Origin: Heligmosomoides polygyrus polygyrus | Taxonomy: Eukaryota > Nematoda > Chromadorea > Rhabditida > Heligmosomidae | Assembly: GCA_947396885.1 (NCBI GenBank) | Contig: OX377202.1 | Location: 76,294,643 to 76,358,642 of the forward strand | Direction: 5' to 3' | Length of the DNA stretch: 64,000 nt | Shown: positions 44,546 to 57,780 of the stretch, piece by piece | Position numbering within the stretch: position 1 is the stretch's first letter | How the letters are laid out: each line of letters begins with the position of its first letter | Translations under genes and position numbers: made by a program | Notes under the pieces: generated by a model | Database searches by the model: none | What the model was told of the DNA's origin: nothing | Seen by the model: the letters and a program-made list of their open reading frames with translations, nothing else

Positions 44546-46489
44546 ATAGATAACGATTTTTCGTGTATTTGCTAACTATAATGTATTATAGCTATCAATA
44601 TTTACTATTTGTTGTTGACCACATTGAAAAGAATAAGTAAATTCGAAGTAATTTGTTGAAGTGACAGGGAGCTTTTTCACCAACCTAATAAAGGAGTTAT
44701 GTATGAGCGGTGTTATAGCGTCAACGAAATTCCCCATAGTGCATGGAATTAGTTGGAACGAAATTATTGGCTAAAATGGAATTTCTGGTCAGAAGAACTT
44801 GGCTTTTAGGAATGCTCGGTCATGTACACTTCGTGTCTTATGCTAGAGCTGCATTTAACAAGAACCAGCAAAAGGTATAGTAAACACGGAACGAGAAGTT
44901 GTACAGTAATGACAAATCCGCACTCTGGGAGAGCAGTAGGAATGCGTACTTCTCCGCGACCCCATTCATTTTGCCTGGTTAGACTTTTACAAAGCGATAT
45001 AACCAGAGCCTGCAACATCCCTAGGGATACAGAAAGAGCCGAAAGTTTCAACTTGTACAGCACTAACTCGGAGACAAAGGAACTGCAAAAGGTGACAAAG
45101 CAGCTCACACCTACTTATACCTACCCATGAAGCACTGGCAGCGATCACCGTCTTCATTTTTCGAACAACTTCAAAGTCCACTACGCCGTTTCACGATTTT
45201 TCCTTCGAGGTGCTAGATTCCAGGATACAAGTCAAGGTCACTTCCAGCAAGCTCTTGTGTAGAGAAGATGTTGAAGTGCAGGAAAATGATAAGTAGTACC
45301 AGAACACGATAAGACCATGAGGAAGAAATATAGGTGAGAAATTTAAAGTGGGCATCGCTAAGGATAGTGAATAATAAATACATAAATGGATCTTCAGGTG
45401 CGTACGTTCATTGTGCGTATGCGTAGGAATGGAGAGCTGAAGAAGCCCAACAGATGGTCTTCCACGGTTTCGCTGACCTGGAGAACAGCCAGCCTCTGTT
45501 TTGTGCTTTCTTGTGTCGTTGTTTTGAAGCGCCACTTTTCAACTACATTGCTATCTCGATAGGTAGTAGACGTTCGGTGACAATGGGAAGCATTCTGCAT
45601 GGCTAACCTAACCAGAACTCCGCAAACACAGCTCACAGACGACCAGAAATGTTTTTTCTTCAAAATTGAACAACAACATTATTAGTCATTAGGATTCGAC
45701 CGCTTGAGCTAAAAATTCATATTTCTTGCTTTTCCATCAAGTTATTATGCACCACTCCTATTAGAGATTACCTACTTTTTAGGAGCAAAAATGAAGCTCA
45801 ACTACAGGTTATGTGGAAATGTCAGCGGAAAGGAAATTACACATTTGCAAACCAGCCGAATTTTTGGATGTTCGATTATATTTTATCTAAATAGCGCTGT
45901 GGTTTCGAGCCTTGGTTATTCTAGGCGCGGAACGTTAAGCAAAATTTGATTACGGTCCTCTCCCCTTCTTACGTTTTTGAAGGAAACGGAGTAAATGCTC
46001 TTAATCGGAGCTGCCCTGTTTTGGCCTGAAGGTAAGCTGGTCGGTTGCCGAAAACATCCATGTTAAATCAGGAGTGGCGCCTTATCCGGAGGCGTTATAA
46101 CGGTACGTAGAGGACCGCATTAAAGAAAACTGCCCCATACAAGCAGCGCATCAAGATAGGACTAATAGGTGCTGGCGTAGCGAGAGAACGACCAAGTTCT
46201 GACATCGACGTCTAGTCCGTAAATAAGCAGTTGCCTCAGAGACCGAGAGGAACTACGAGGTACCCATAATTACAGATGCTAACTGCTCACCAAAACTGCT
46301 GCTAACTGCTTCCCAAGAAAGGAGCTCTGGGTCTCTCCTGAGCCAAATATGACCGATTTTATCGCATCCTTAGAGACATGCCCCTACCAAGTGCTAAGTG
46401 TAGCCTATCCTTATTAGGGGTGTGTGGGCTGATTCAAAAATGGCAACAATATATATATTTTTTGGTCCGATCAGCTGAGGCAAGACCTC
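44546..46489. other. Unassigned stretch
   Basis: Short open frames only. A minus segment at about 45470-45545 (FKTTTQESTKQRLAVLQ before GTCAGC) resembles an exon but is too short to support alone. Confidence 0.35.
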
Positions 46490-46600
46490 TGCTGTCGCCT
46501 CACTGACCCGGAGAGGTAAGAACCCTGATCCAAGCCGAACGCGACAGCCGACGCCTCTTCCGACTGCGCTACTTCGCATTCTGTTGAAGCGTACTTCTTC
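46490..46600 (-). repeat. SINE-like repeat, head fragment (copy 7)
   Basis: On the minus strand, AAGTAGCGCAGTCGGAAGAG then GTCGGCTGTCGCG: the same A-box region as copy 5. The body is missing or too diverged. Confidence 0.55.
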
Positions 46601-48770
46601 AATGGTCTGGTAATTGTTTTGTAGATCAGGGTTTTTTAACAAAATGTTGAATATCATTAAAACAGATTGAAAGCCTCCATAATATTTAGAGAAAAAAACC
46701 GATCGTTACTACATCTTTGTTTGCGAGCTCAAAAAAGCGCTACAAATGTGGAAACAAATCGAAAAGCTCCAGCCAGATTTGCACTGTATACTCCAGGAAA
46801 GAACAGGTGTACTCTGCTCTACAGCTACTCCGGCAGAGGGTGGTACGGCGGAGAAAACCATTGCTTTAGGTATGGGCAATTCGTAACTGGAGAACACTGA
46901 GGAAGCCCAGTTGGAGGATCAAATAAGGAAAAGGTCGCGATGCACCACTGCTGAATTAGAGAGGGAAACGATGTACACATAGTTTATGAGCTTGGAAAGC
47001 GAGACGAGAAAGGCTCAACACTAAAGAAAATTTGAAAGAAGTCCGTAACGTGGCCGTCGCTCAAAAAACGAATTAGTAGGAAGAGATATTCGTTCTCATT
47101 TTGCGCAACTGTATTGAAGAGGTAAGGATCAAAAAGGCACCGAATGAGATGTGTATTGGTGAATATGCTGGTCGGATCTGAATGAAAAATGTTAACGATG
47201 CTATTTTATACAGATTGTTTCGAAACTTAAAGTCACCCTTGCTTTCGTATTAACCGCCAAGGATTAACCCAACATAAACAACTCTGGCAATTCTTCGCCA
47301 AACGCAGCACATCGAAAACGCTCGCCATTTGGAAGAAAGGTCTGTGCAAAATTAGGAATTATAACAATAATGGTGTTGAAGTAAAGCATAGCGGTAAGGA
47401 CAAACACGTCAAAGCATCCATCACAGCTATCAAGCAGTTCCACGCACGACAGCGCTGTAGGAAACAGCAGACACTCACCGCAGTTCATTTTTACGAGAAA
47501 TTTGGACTGTGTTTGGCCGGCTGAGAATAAACGTTGATAAGCGGCGTTCAGCAAGCGCAAGAATTGGAAAAGCGAAACGCTCCGGAAAAGAATTAAGAGG
47601 TCAAACATCCACTGGAGAAACAGAACCGGTTGTATATCATCGGCTGCGTTTGGAGCCCTTTCCAAGCCACAAGAAAAAGACGCAATTCATTTCATCTGAC
47701 AAGGGTTTTCACGGAAATTTCGGGTTTTCGGCCGAAACACAGGGACGCATGTAGGGGTTCAGGAAATTTCCCATCAGTTTACCTTAATATTGAGCCCTTT
47801 GAGAATGGACCCGGTAAGGGGTGGGGGTTCTGTCGAGGTGAAACAGTTCACCAACCTTTGTGGAACCACCTCTTTCGAGGAGGTGCGGAAACGGATCGAG
47901 CCGGTTCGCGTCCGTAGGCTGCCCTCCGCTCAGCGTTGCTCTTCAGAGACATCTTCTCCTGAAAGAATGTGGAATAAAAAGGGAGAATAGAAAAAAGTAG
48001 AAAGAAACATTTGAAATTAATCATCGATACTCGCTAGTGCTACTATACTGTTAAATTTACTAGGGTTAAAAAGTATTGACGCACTAAACGTAAACGTTAA
48101 AAATAACAACACATCATAAAATTCAATAAGTTTATATATAAAATGTGAACTTTGATCTAGCGAACAGAATAGCATCACTTGAATTTTATATGGGCTTCTT
48201 TGCTGCGAATGCAGGGGCGAAGACGCCGAGCAAAGCCATCGGCGGTGCGCTGCAAGCAGTCCACGTCGATTTCGTTCTATGCTTAACCTCCAGTGACTTG
48301 ATACTTTTGTGTATTCAACATGTTAAAGTGTTACGTACTCTTCAAGGACCTCCAAAGCGCTAATTTTGGCGGAAGGCTCGCTGCAAGGGAGGCGCATCCG
48401 GGCACTATCGTTGTTTGTGCGGAATCTACGTTCTTCAGGGACTGCCAAGAAGTGTTGTAACTGTTCAAAATATCATATCATCCTTATCACTTAAGCAACA
48501 ACAGAGCTCTCTAGCTTATTCAAAGGAGCCCTTTGGAGGACCTTCATTTTAAGCCATACTTTTAGTTACCTACTATTACGTATTAGGATTGTACGTAGCT
48601 GCGCAGCTCCAAGGTGATCACAAAATTGGATTTTTATGTCACTTATCTATCTTAAAATACCTCTTGTCTGAGAATCATGATGCCCCCTATGCAACTGGCT
48701 AAGAAACGAATCCCCATAGGGGCATCGAAAATGCAACTGTAAAGACAGTTGACAGAGAGGGCACTATTAG
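46601..48770. other. Unassigned stretch
   Basis: No gene supported. A minus-strand segment 47517-47474 has an acceptor (TTATTCTCAG), an ATG near its end and a donor (GTGAGT). It could be a first exon with three coding codons, but this is too little to call. Confidence 0.35.
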
Positions 48771-48774
48771 GGGT

Positions 48775-48960
48775 GAGAAGGATAAGATACTGTCTTGTTT
48801 CTCGGCTGGACGCGGCAAGCCATTGTATAGGCTAAACATGGAACAAAATACAATATAATTCAATGCTATTCAGATTACCACCATGACATTCTCTATTAAG
48901 TCTAATGCGTAGCGCATCTCGAACGGAATTGAACACCGTGTTTTATCCTTTTATCCTCTA
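48775..48960 (+). repeat. SINE-like repeat copy 8, degenerate
   Basis: GATAAGATACTGTCTTGTTTC, CGGCTGGACGCGGCAAGCC, ATTGTATAGGC and CATGACATTCTCTATTAAGT align with the family body with many changes. Confidence 0.4.
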
Positions 48961-51050
48961 TCATAAACGTCAAATCTGTTTGAGCCAAGAAACTTTCACA
49001 ATCAAAAATCCTCCAATCTAAATCCCAGATTCACCTAAAAACCCTCCTTCCGCCTATGTGTTTTATTAGTAGCCTTACATATACTAACGATCTGGCTTGA
49101 AAGGGCTCAAAGCGTAGAAGAGTGAGATATAGAAAAAATAAGCGTTGATTAAATGAACAGCTTTATGAAAGATAAATCAAGTAAAGATACTAATGCATTG
49201 GTTGAGAGCGCCACGCAATCTCAACTCCAGAATAGCGAGGAAATTCCCCGTTCTTGATGTTTAGAATGAGCCATGAAGCTTTGTTTTAGCAAAAGGAGTG
49301 AGAATTTTGCAACCACTCAAACACTGACCACATTTCTGGGACGCACTGTAGATTAACCGTCAAAATATACCCTTAGCGAAACGCTGAAAGTGAAGATTTA
49401 GCGTTAATCATAAGAGCTGGCAAGATTAATTTTTATGGACCCTACACAACACAGCAAATTCGCTAAAGCTCAAAATACGCAGTAGCAAAAGTATAGGCCT
49501 TTCTAATTTTATTACACTTGTGAAACTTTGTGCAACCTGAAGAATTTTTTATATATTGAATTCAATCATGGTATACGAAACGCGCGCTGCATTGCAGCAT
49601 TCTAGAAAAAAAAGTGCCCTAAAAATATTCTATTAAATGTTTTTAGAAAAAGACCATATTTGACGAAAAACTTCAAGCAAGCATGAAACGTTTGCTGCTA
49701 AAGCAGAGAACATTGCAGAGGAGAACACGAAACCAGGCGAGTGTTACGTTTCCCTGAAAATCGTGCAAGATTTTAACCTCCTAATTCAAGGTGGAATTCC
49801 TCGGACTGCAACGAACTTTCATATTGTCAACTCTTGCTGCATCATTTAGGGGTTGCGCCGTGTCAAGAATGACGCTAAATGTTTTGGATAGCTGAAAGAA
49901 ACATTGTAGTTTTGGACAAACTATGATGGCAATGTGAATGCACTCAGGGATCTGACCTAGAAAGCAGTGAGAGCGTTTCAAGGTACGAGGGTGAACCGCA
50001 CGGCTATAGTTTCAGCTTTCAAATTGCGTCTTAGCATTAGTTCGTCAACCCACCGTTCCAGCATCCAACTGGGAGGGCTTTGTTTTGTAATTTAGGATCT
50101 ACCCAACATATCACTTCACACTGTGCACACTTACAGAAAAGCTTAGACTTTGTCGGACAAAGAGACCGCACGCGAGAACTTAAAACGGTGATTTAGTGAG
50201 TAGCTTCGCTCAGCTTTCGCTGTACAACCATATCAAGCCCGGCTTTCCAACCTCCGTTAGAGGCCTCGTTCCTACAGATCGCTTTCAGTGTTTTCTTTCT
50301 ATTATAGTTCTCCTTATTGTGGATATCCTTTGTATCAAATCCCTCAAGTGTCCTTTCGTAAAAGTAGTGGCTTGCCAGCCAGTCATTTAACTTTCGAAGT
50401 TGCTCAAAGCACTGTAGATGTGCGCATGCAATCTCCTCCTATCAAACAGTGATATTGCATCATTCTTCAGAGCTGCACTACCACATATTCTGAACCCATT
50501 CAGATAACTACTATATGAAGCATATAACTCCGATATCGTCTTTTCCTATGTTACAATTGTGACAAACATTTGTTATTTCGACATATCACAGCCGTATAGA
50601 AAACCATATAAGATGTTCGTTACAGCGATATACGACGGTACATAAAGCCGACAGTCTGGTAACTTATCTCATAATAAATATCATTCGCAAGCCATTTTTG
50701 CAGAAGATTTTTCTCGATTGACAGTTGCCACAAAATCTCCTGATGAAACTTGCTTTCACCATCAGTTTGGCAATCTACATAACAGAAATGAAAGACAAAA
50801 GACAATGAATGATCTGCCATGCTGCACCGCGGCATTAAAAAACGCCAACGAAAAAACAGGAAATAATGAGTGAAATTGGAGAAATCTAGAGCAGGCTGCA
50901 AATCTCCATTGCTCTGAACGAATGGAAGACGCGTCTTTATGGCTCGTTATGAAAAGGAGTCCATAAATTTTGGCCACACACACACAAAGCCACACCCAAT
51001 CGCACTTGACAGATGTGTCTATCTTGTTGGCAAGATAATTGAGGTTGCGA
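48961..51050. other. Unassigned AT-rich stretch
   Basis: No supported exon, repeat copy or RNA gene recognised on either strand. Confidence 0.4.
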
Positions 51051-51071
51051 CGAGAGGAATTGGGTGCCCAG

Positions 51072-51372
51072 CGGACGAACCTTCAGCTTACATAGCATGC
51101 CCTGACGGATCCACGGATGACGCGAGATGGCCGGCAACAGTCGACAGGTGAGCACGACGAAGGGCCGAGGGCATGAGGGTCGTTGCGATGCAAATCCGTC
51201 GCTCCGGTTCGGGAACGCCGCCGCGGTACCGCTGTTGTTCTGATGGAGAACACTTCCAACTGGGCAGCAGGGCTGCTCTGGTCGAGCTGGGACCGCAATC
51301 GGTCGAGTGTGTCAAGATCAAGCGACCGTGACGGAGTTCAGGACCATGACAGATTCGGGATGTGCACCATAA
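51072..51372. CDS. Coding-like segment, strand unresolved (possible hormone-receptor-motif exons on plus strand)
   Basis: Plus model: 51072-51147 (acceptor GGTGCCCAG, donor GACAG before GTGAGC) and from 51249 (acceptor GATGGAG) are phase-compatible. They give ACPDGSTDDARWPATVDR, then GCSGRAGTAIGRVC and a further Cys. The W-P-A-T and Cys spacing resemble the HRM extracellular domain of adhesion GPCRs. Minus model: 51264-51095 is fully open, with acceptor CGGTCCCAG and donor TGCTAT before GTAAGC. It gives LDQSSPAAQLEVFSIRTTAV and an Arg/Ser-rich tail, and its codon use is at least as gene-like. Both cannot be right. No flanking exons were found for either. Confidence 0.35.
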
Positions 51373-52129
51373 TACTCCACTGATTTGCTCCCCTTGCTTC
51401 TGCCTGGGTGAGTAAACATGACCAATGCTACATTTGAGGAATTTAAAGCTCATTAATGATCGAATGCAGCATTCAGCTACGAAGCTCAGCATCGACGAAT
51501 TCCTTTAGGGGACCCATTGCGCACCCCACTTCTTTGGGGCAGCGTGGGAACGTTTTGAATGAGTGCTTAACCTAAAACAATAACTTGTAGTGATCAGCGG
51601 ATAGCACAGCGTTGTATCCTTCCTAGTTGACTGCAAAACCAGGTCACTGACTCTTGATGAATGGAAGGTTGGTATTGGCGGGACCCCAACATTAAACCAA
51701 TTCGGGATGCACCTAACAGCAGGCGCCTTCTGCGACTTCACCGAGATCCAGAACCCACTTCAATATTTTTGGAGCTTATGCTAAATGAAAATTTAAAATA
51801 CGAACTGCAATGCAATGCTAAAGCCGATGCGAGCCTGAGATGTGCACAATCTCTTTTGTGAAATTGGAGAACTATTTTTGAAATTATATTGTTACATCAA
51901 TATAGCTGTTCACCTAGTTCTTATTTGTGTTCCAGCCTACAGCGGCCCTTATAAAGCTGTCACGAGTATGCTTTGTTACCATCAAAACTATGAGTGCCAA
52001 AGTGTCCCAATGAATCCTCCTCTCTCGAGGAACACAAAAGCGTCATATCATATATTCACGGCCTTCACGTAGAAGTCCAACCAATGCAACCGCTTTGACG
52101 GGTGTGCCGTTGTTCTTTTAACATCTGTT

Positions 52130-53010
52130 TGAATCCAGTCGATGACAAAGGTCTAGTCCAGCGTGTGTCTGCGAAGCGCGTTACGTGGCCGACCCACATA
52201 ATTTTCGACGATTTGGCCCATGAAGCAGCGGCCGTGATCTTCGAACGTCGACGAAGCTCGACCGAAACTCCGTAGATCTACTCTCACTTGGGTGAATAGT
52301 GTGTGTGTCAGTTCGAGCGTCGTCCTCTCAACTCTCGCTGCGCAATACTGATCCCTTTCGTATGACCCAAACACTTGAGGTGTGCATATGTAGCGTAGCG
52401 CTGGAAGATTAGGTGAACAGACATATTCCTTCCTCTTCTTCACGACTTCTTCAAGCTCTTAAGCAAGCTCTCCTAACAGCTTCTCTGCATCCCTTTAGCG
52501 ATAGCACTAGGTCGTTGGTCATGTTGACTTCGCGACCTAAATAGATAGAACGTGGTCGTGGCACATGGAAGAGTTCGTTGTGCTAAGCGAGAAGCTCGTT
52601 TTGCATCAGAAACTCGTTGGTTCCTCATAAACAACTTCTTTGTAAGACTCAGCTGCAGTCCAAGTTCAATTCCCACATACACGATCGAAGTCGGCCAGCA
52701 TTCGCTCCACCTGGCTAATGCCCGGTGTCATGAGCATGACGTCGGCGGCGAAGCGAAGATGGTTCAGTTGCCGGCCATCTCTTCTCATTCTAGTTCGGGA
52801 ATGACGTCTTCGAAAGTGGGGCAGAAGAGCATAGGGGATGTGGTATCCTCTTGCTAAATCCCTCTCTTCACATTAGCGACGACGTCGTCGATGAGATTCT
52901 GTTCGTGAATCTACTGTACAGCTCTCGAAGGACTATGATATCTTGAGTAGGAACGCCTCCTCTGAGCACGGCTCTAATGACCGCTTCAATTTCGGCGGAT
53001 GCCTTCTTCA
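52130..53010 (-). mobile_element. Decayed RTE retroposon fragment
   Basis: On the minus strand the 5' part near 53000 reads like the intact RTE's GAAGCGGTCAT...GGCGTTCCTACTCA region. The 3' part near 52200 encodes WVGHVTRFADTRWTR, matching WAGHVMRFADTRWTR of the intact copy. Stops, indels and internal deletions occur throughout, so it is much older than the copy at 40892. Confidence 0.85.
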
Positions 53011-54500
53011 GTACTATGTATGTACTAGAATCCCTCAATTTTAAAATTTAAGTTTTACGATTTGAAGCAAAACGAGAACGGTTTGAACCCTTGGACTCTT
53101 TAGGCTGACGAAAGTTCTCACACGTTTTCCCTGCCTGATTTTTAAGCATAAGAAATCTATTGATGCCTACATATTGCGATAAAGGGGGCCACGAATGTCG
53201 AAAGGAATTATTTTCTCACAACAAATCTAAACTCAGGTGTGTTCACGAAAGGGTCAGGAAGGCCATTACAGCTGCTCTAGCCGAGGACGGGACACGTTTA
53301 AGTTCTTTTGGATTCACTAGCGACGTATTCTGCAACAGGCCTGCAATTCGCTGTGATTATCTTCACAAAGGTCCACAAAAGTCGCTCGAGATTCTGCGAG
53401 AGTCGAGCGCTGCAGAAAAGGAGAAAGAACAAAATGGCATCCGGCGAATTTCCAGCGAACACTAGGCGCAACTTTTGACATCACGGCGTCATTTCCTACT
53501 CTAGCAAGGGATCTTGGCCGGGTAGGGGGGGGGGGGGTTAAGTTGGCCCAAAAAATATCCGCCGTTATCGTCTATTCAATTTTCGCCTTTTTGAGTATAG
53601 AAAACATTTCACTTTTGCTTAAACCATCTTCTCGTCAAATTGGACATTCTTCTAAACAAGCCTGACGCTCCTGATAGTGAACGTACATATTCCAAATAAA
53701 AAGGAGCTTCTCACAGGTTCAACTACAGACCCTACACTAAATTTTCCTTAACCAGAAATTATTCTAAACGTCTTGAGATGATTAGGATAATTTTTGTCCA
53801 AGGAAAATTTGGTATCGTCTTTGAAGTTTTCACCTGCCCAATAAGTAGACACATTGTTTTAAATTTTATAAGCTTGTACAATCTTCTTAATAAGCCTAAC
53901 GCTTTTCAAATCTAGCTGAACCTTCAAAGTCGAGATCCGCCTTCCGAATTGAACTACGTGTAATAGATTTGCCAAGAAGGTTGGAAAAAATGTTGTCCAA
54001 GGAAAATTAAATATGACTTTTTTAAAGTTTTAATTCAGCTACAAAGTGAGTGAACACATTTGTTTAAATTTTGTAAACTCTCACTTTAAAAAAATAATAG
54101 TTTAAACGTTGTTTTAAAGACTAAAAAGACAGCCGTTTTTTAGCGCTGAAAGAAGATATTACGCAATCGAGTCAACGCAATTTTGATTGATATCAAAATT
54201 TCTTTTTGTATGGAGTTTCACACCTATAAAAGATGCCACGATAACAGTTTGAAAACACAAACATATTCCCACTTTGATGCTTCATGTAAGCAGCGTTTAC
54301 ACTACCAATCAAATATTATAAAAACGCAACGAGCGTTTACAGTGCTTGGTGTTAATGATTATTTTTCTCCACAAATGAATAGGAAAAAGAGGAAAACGTG
54401 AATGCTAGCATTAATCGGTAGGACCTCAAGGACAGACGATGGCCCACAAAATTAAGTAAACTTGTTTATATCTGGAAATAAATAAGCATAAAGGGATGGC
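53011..54500. other. Unassigned AT-rich stretch
   Basis: A plus open frame at 53160-53465 (KAITAALAEDGTRLSSFGF) has no recognised domain or splice support. G homopolymer near 53527. Nothing else seen. Confidence 0.35.
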
Positions 54501-54504
54501 CTTA

Positions 54505-54790
54505 AACAATTCCTTTTGCCATGCGCCACGCACTTTACTTTTACGGGATCTCCTAGAGACGGTTGGAATTCGTATTTGGCCTATACATACATACAATGAC
54601 TTATCGTGGCCAGCCGATTGACAAGGCAGTGTTTTATCCTTCCGGGACAGGCTTGGTATCATTTTGCCGACCCCGAAGGAATGGACAGAATGGATGGCCT
54701 GGGCGGAAACCGGCGAAGTGTGAATGAATTCGAAATGCATTCGAGAGTAGGCGCCTCTTCCACTTGTTCTACATAAGAGATTCCTCATCT
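54505..54790 (-). repeat. SINE-like repeat copy 9
   Basis: Plus strand shows the inverted body: GCGCCACGCACTTTACTTTT, ACGGGATCTCCTAGAGACGG, TATCGTGGCCAGCCGATTG, TTTTATCCTTCCGGGACAGG and GATGGCCTGGGCGG, then a tRNA-like head to about 54780. Confidence 0.7.
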
Positions 54791-55624
54791 AGAGATATAG
54801 CGCCGAAACGATGTTTGAGTGGCCAGTGATAGAAGTAACGGACCAAACAACTGAAATCGTAAGGACAGAGTTCAGAATTTTCCTTTGGAGTGCTCTATGA
54901 CTTGATCCTTTCCCAGAAAGGCAACGTAGGTGGAAGTCGACAGCCTTTAAAAAAATCATCTTTTCCAGAATAAAAATGACACATTATGAAGTGCGGAAAC
55001 CAAACAGTAGCAAAGGATAGCATCCATAAATTCATAGAATTACTAGCCACTCCAACACCGGCACAGCCTGGGTGTTCGCTCTGGACGGTTCACTAATAAT
55101 TGACGATGGTCCATCCAGCTAGAGTTACAATAAAATTCAATTTGTCGGCATCTTGACTGCAAAAAATGCAAGAACTGCTTCGGAAAATCCCCGGAGAACG
55201 GTCATGTTGCGGCAAAGACGGATCCCTTGTGCTTTCGAGCAGCAGTGGGTGAGGACGCGAGGATAATGAAATTTTATGAAACGGAGCGGTTATGGTCGTT
55301 TTGCGAGTGGTTATGGTCGTTTCCTAGTCATTCGAGAAACGAGCCTATACACATCTGCTTCTGAGGAGAGTTCTTTAAAGCGGTGTAATGATATGAACGG
55401 CCAGATTCGTTCACTCATTCGGAAGCTTCATCCCATCCTGAATAACCTTCATCGATGGTCACGATCCTCTACGACCTTCCGCAAAAAGTGTCTTGGGTTC
55501 CTGTTCGGGCTTGTGGCTTGTGGTCTTAAATTCTATCTTAAGTTCGCCCTACTCAAGCAGCGTTTGTGGGAGCATAAGCTCGTGGTCAGTGAGGGCGTCG
55601 GTTGTCCTCTGCACTGAGTCAGGT

Positions 55625-55860
55625 TCTTGATACGCGCTTCCCGCTGAAGCTAACCAACTCTCCCATTTCTTTCGGGTCGGCGAGATGGTGGCAAACTTGT
55701 CTGGGAAGTATGAAACAGTGACTTGTACGTCGGCTGGCCACCTCAAATCATAATATAGGCCGGTACGTATTCAGGTTACCCCAACGATATCGTGTAGAAG
55801 AGGAATGCGCGGCTCATCCCACAAATGGATTGATTAACTCCAGTCATTTTGCCTTTATAT
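55625..55860 (+). repeat. SINE-like repeat copy 10
   Basis: GCTAACCAACTCTCCCATTTC, ACTTGTCTGGGAAGTATGA, CGGCTGGCCACCTCAAATC, TATCGTGTAGAAGAGGAATG and GGATTGATTAACTCC match the family body. A further degenerate fragment may lie at 56140-56220. Confidence 0.65.
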
Positions 55861-57715
55861 GTGTGAGCGCTCACCTCTCTGACCCAGTAGATTACAGTAT
55901 CTGATGACGAAGTTAAACATGGCTGCACTGCTTTGGTAAGGGCTTGGTAAGTTTTTGAATATGCGGAGGAAGATAATTTCTGATTGGCTCACCATCTTCC
56001 ACCTTAACAACCCGAAAACTTCCTGAAGAGGATCATGCTATGTGGAACATTGTATGTGGTTCAAAACAATTTTCTGCTCGTCCTAAAATTTCACCGCAAG
56101 ATGTGCATTTATTTTTCGTATCGTGTGTAACGCCGGAGTAAGAGGTTCGACCCGGTCTCCATTTGTAGACCAGTCTTTGCCAGGAAAGGAAACATTTGAT
56201 ATTTAGACTGGTCGATATGATAACGGCTTTTAGGGTGATTCCGAAAAAACCAAACTCAGGGTTGACTAATACGTCATAAATGCAAGAAAAAACAACAAAA
56301 CCAAGCTCAAACCTATTCTACATCCCTTCCTTCAATATCATGCAAGGCACAGTAGGCGGTCGCATTTTGAGCTCCTTAAATCTCCAAGGTTTTAGCTTAT
56401 CTTGGAATTGATTACGCACACCTCATATGCACGTTTTGGATAAAGCGACCTAACCTCCACCCGTGAATAAGTGACAAGTTCCCAAGTTGAGGAAATGAAA
56501 AAGACTCTTCGAAACCTTCTTTATGCAGACGGCTTACGCCCGCGGGAAAAGGTTGCATGGCAATCCACCATAGAAACATCGCATTCTTTGAGACACTGTG
56601 CACCTGTGTACAGGAAGTGGTTTCGAGCCAATCTAGTGCAAACTTTCGCTTGCTCTTCTCACTGCATGCCTCAGCTGCGCACACGCAATTGTGTCATCAG
56701 AAAACCTTCAGTGAGACGAGAGATAAGTGAACCCCTCAGGTCAGTGTTGTAGCCACAGCTAAAGGAATCGCGAGAAGGGAGATTACATGCGACTCCTTCA
56801 TTCAAACTTGATGAATCTTCAGTGGCTCCATCTATACCAGAACCTTTTCCAAAAAATCTGAAAACTGAATATGACACGCAACTCGAGAGCTCAAGGATTT
56901 AAAATAACAATACATTAAAAACAGAAGAAGAAAAGAAAAGATCTAATTTGAAGGCATTTTCGTTCTTGATTATACATTAATACATATGTATGGCGATGAT
57001 TTGCTACCTTTTGTTCTGTCATGGATATGTCGGCTAGTGTTCTCCTCGGCTTTAAATGTCCTGACAAATGAGAAAAACCTAAACGATAGCAGAACAAACT
57101 ACCGACACCTTTGACATAAAAATTGTGGACAATCGGACATGGTCTGGAGTTTATGTGCGAAGTAGAAAAGACTTCCAAAGCCGGCCACCGAAGGCCGGAA
57201 GCGAAAAAGTCTGGAAATTGAAAGGCTGGCCGAGGAGCACTCTGAGCTCCCAAAGCGCTATGTTTTCAAACAGCTCGAAGACCAATTATTCAGAACGAAC
57301 TCGATTTGTTATCTGCCCCTGCATGCAAAAAGGGCAGACGTCAACGCATCAATTGAGAATTGAGCTTTGAATCGTGCTCGGAGGTTTGCTGTCAAATTTT
57401 CGAACTTTGCAAGGCTTTGACTTCCTTTTATTGAAAGCTGCCCCATGTCGAATACATTGAGCATTTTTGGAAGGATGAATTTGCATTAAGTAAAAGTAAA
57501 GCATAAACCCAAAATGGAAGTAGAAAGACGCAAATCTATAAAAGATGAATCCCATGGGATATTTCTGATCTATGTATGCATCAAAATGACAAGACCTTGT
57601 GACCCAAACCGACTATCTGACTGGTTCAATTCATTTGATTCAGTCTCAAGGAGAGGTTATGGAGGTTATAAGCTGTTATATTTGTTATAACTATGCATTG
57701 CTGCCATCAAGATTC
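55861..57715. other. Unassigned stretch
   Basis: Overlapping open frames on both strands near 56412-56750 have no splice support or recognised domain. Confidence 0.35.
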
Positions 57716-57717
57716 AG

Positions 57718-57780
57718 CACCAGGCGGGACTCGAACCTGCACCCCTTGCTTACCGGCCAGATGCTACGATGCTTCCCGAG
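57718..57780 (-). repeat. tRNA-like fragment, third copy
   Basis: On the minus strand it ends GGTTCGAGTCCCGCCTGGTGCT, nearly the same 3' half (T-arm and acceptor strand) as the two units at 20.3-20.5 kb. The 5' half differs, so it is a partial or recombinant tRNA-derived unit, not a confident tRNA gene. Confidence 0.5.

Noticed and set aside
45470..45545. Minus exon-like segment FKTTTQESTKQRLAVLQ
   Set aside because: Too short, with a weak acceptor (AATGTAG) and no phase-compatible neighbours that I could defend.
47474..47517. Minus segment with acceptor, ATG and GTGAGT donor, like a trans-spliced first exon
   Set aside because: Only three coding codons; such patterns arise often by chance.
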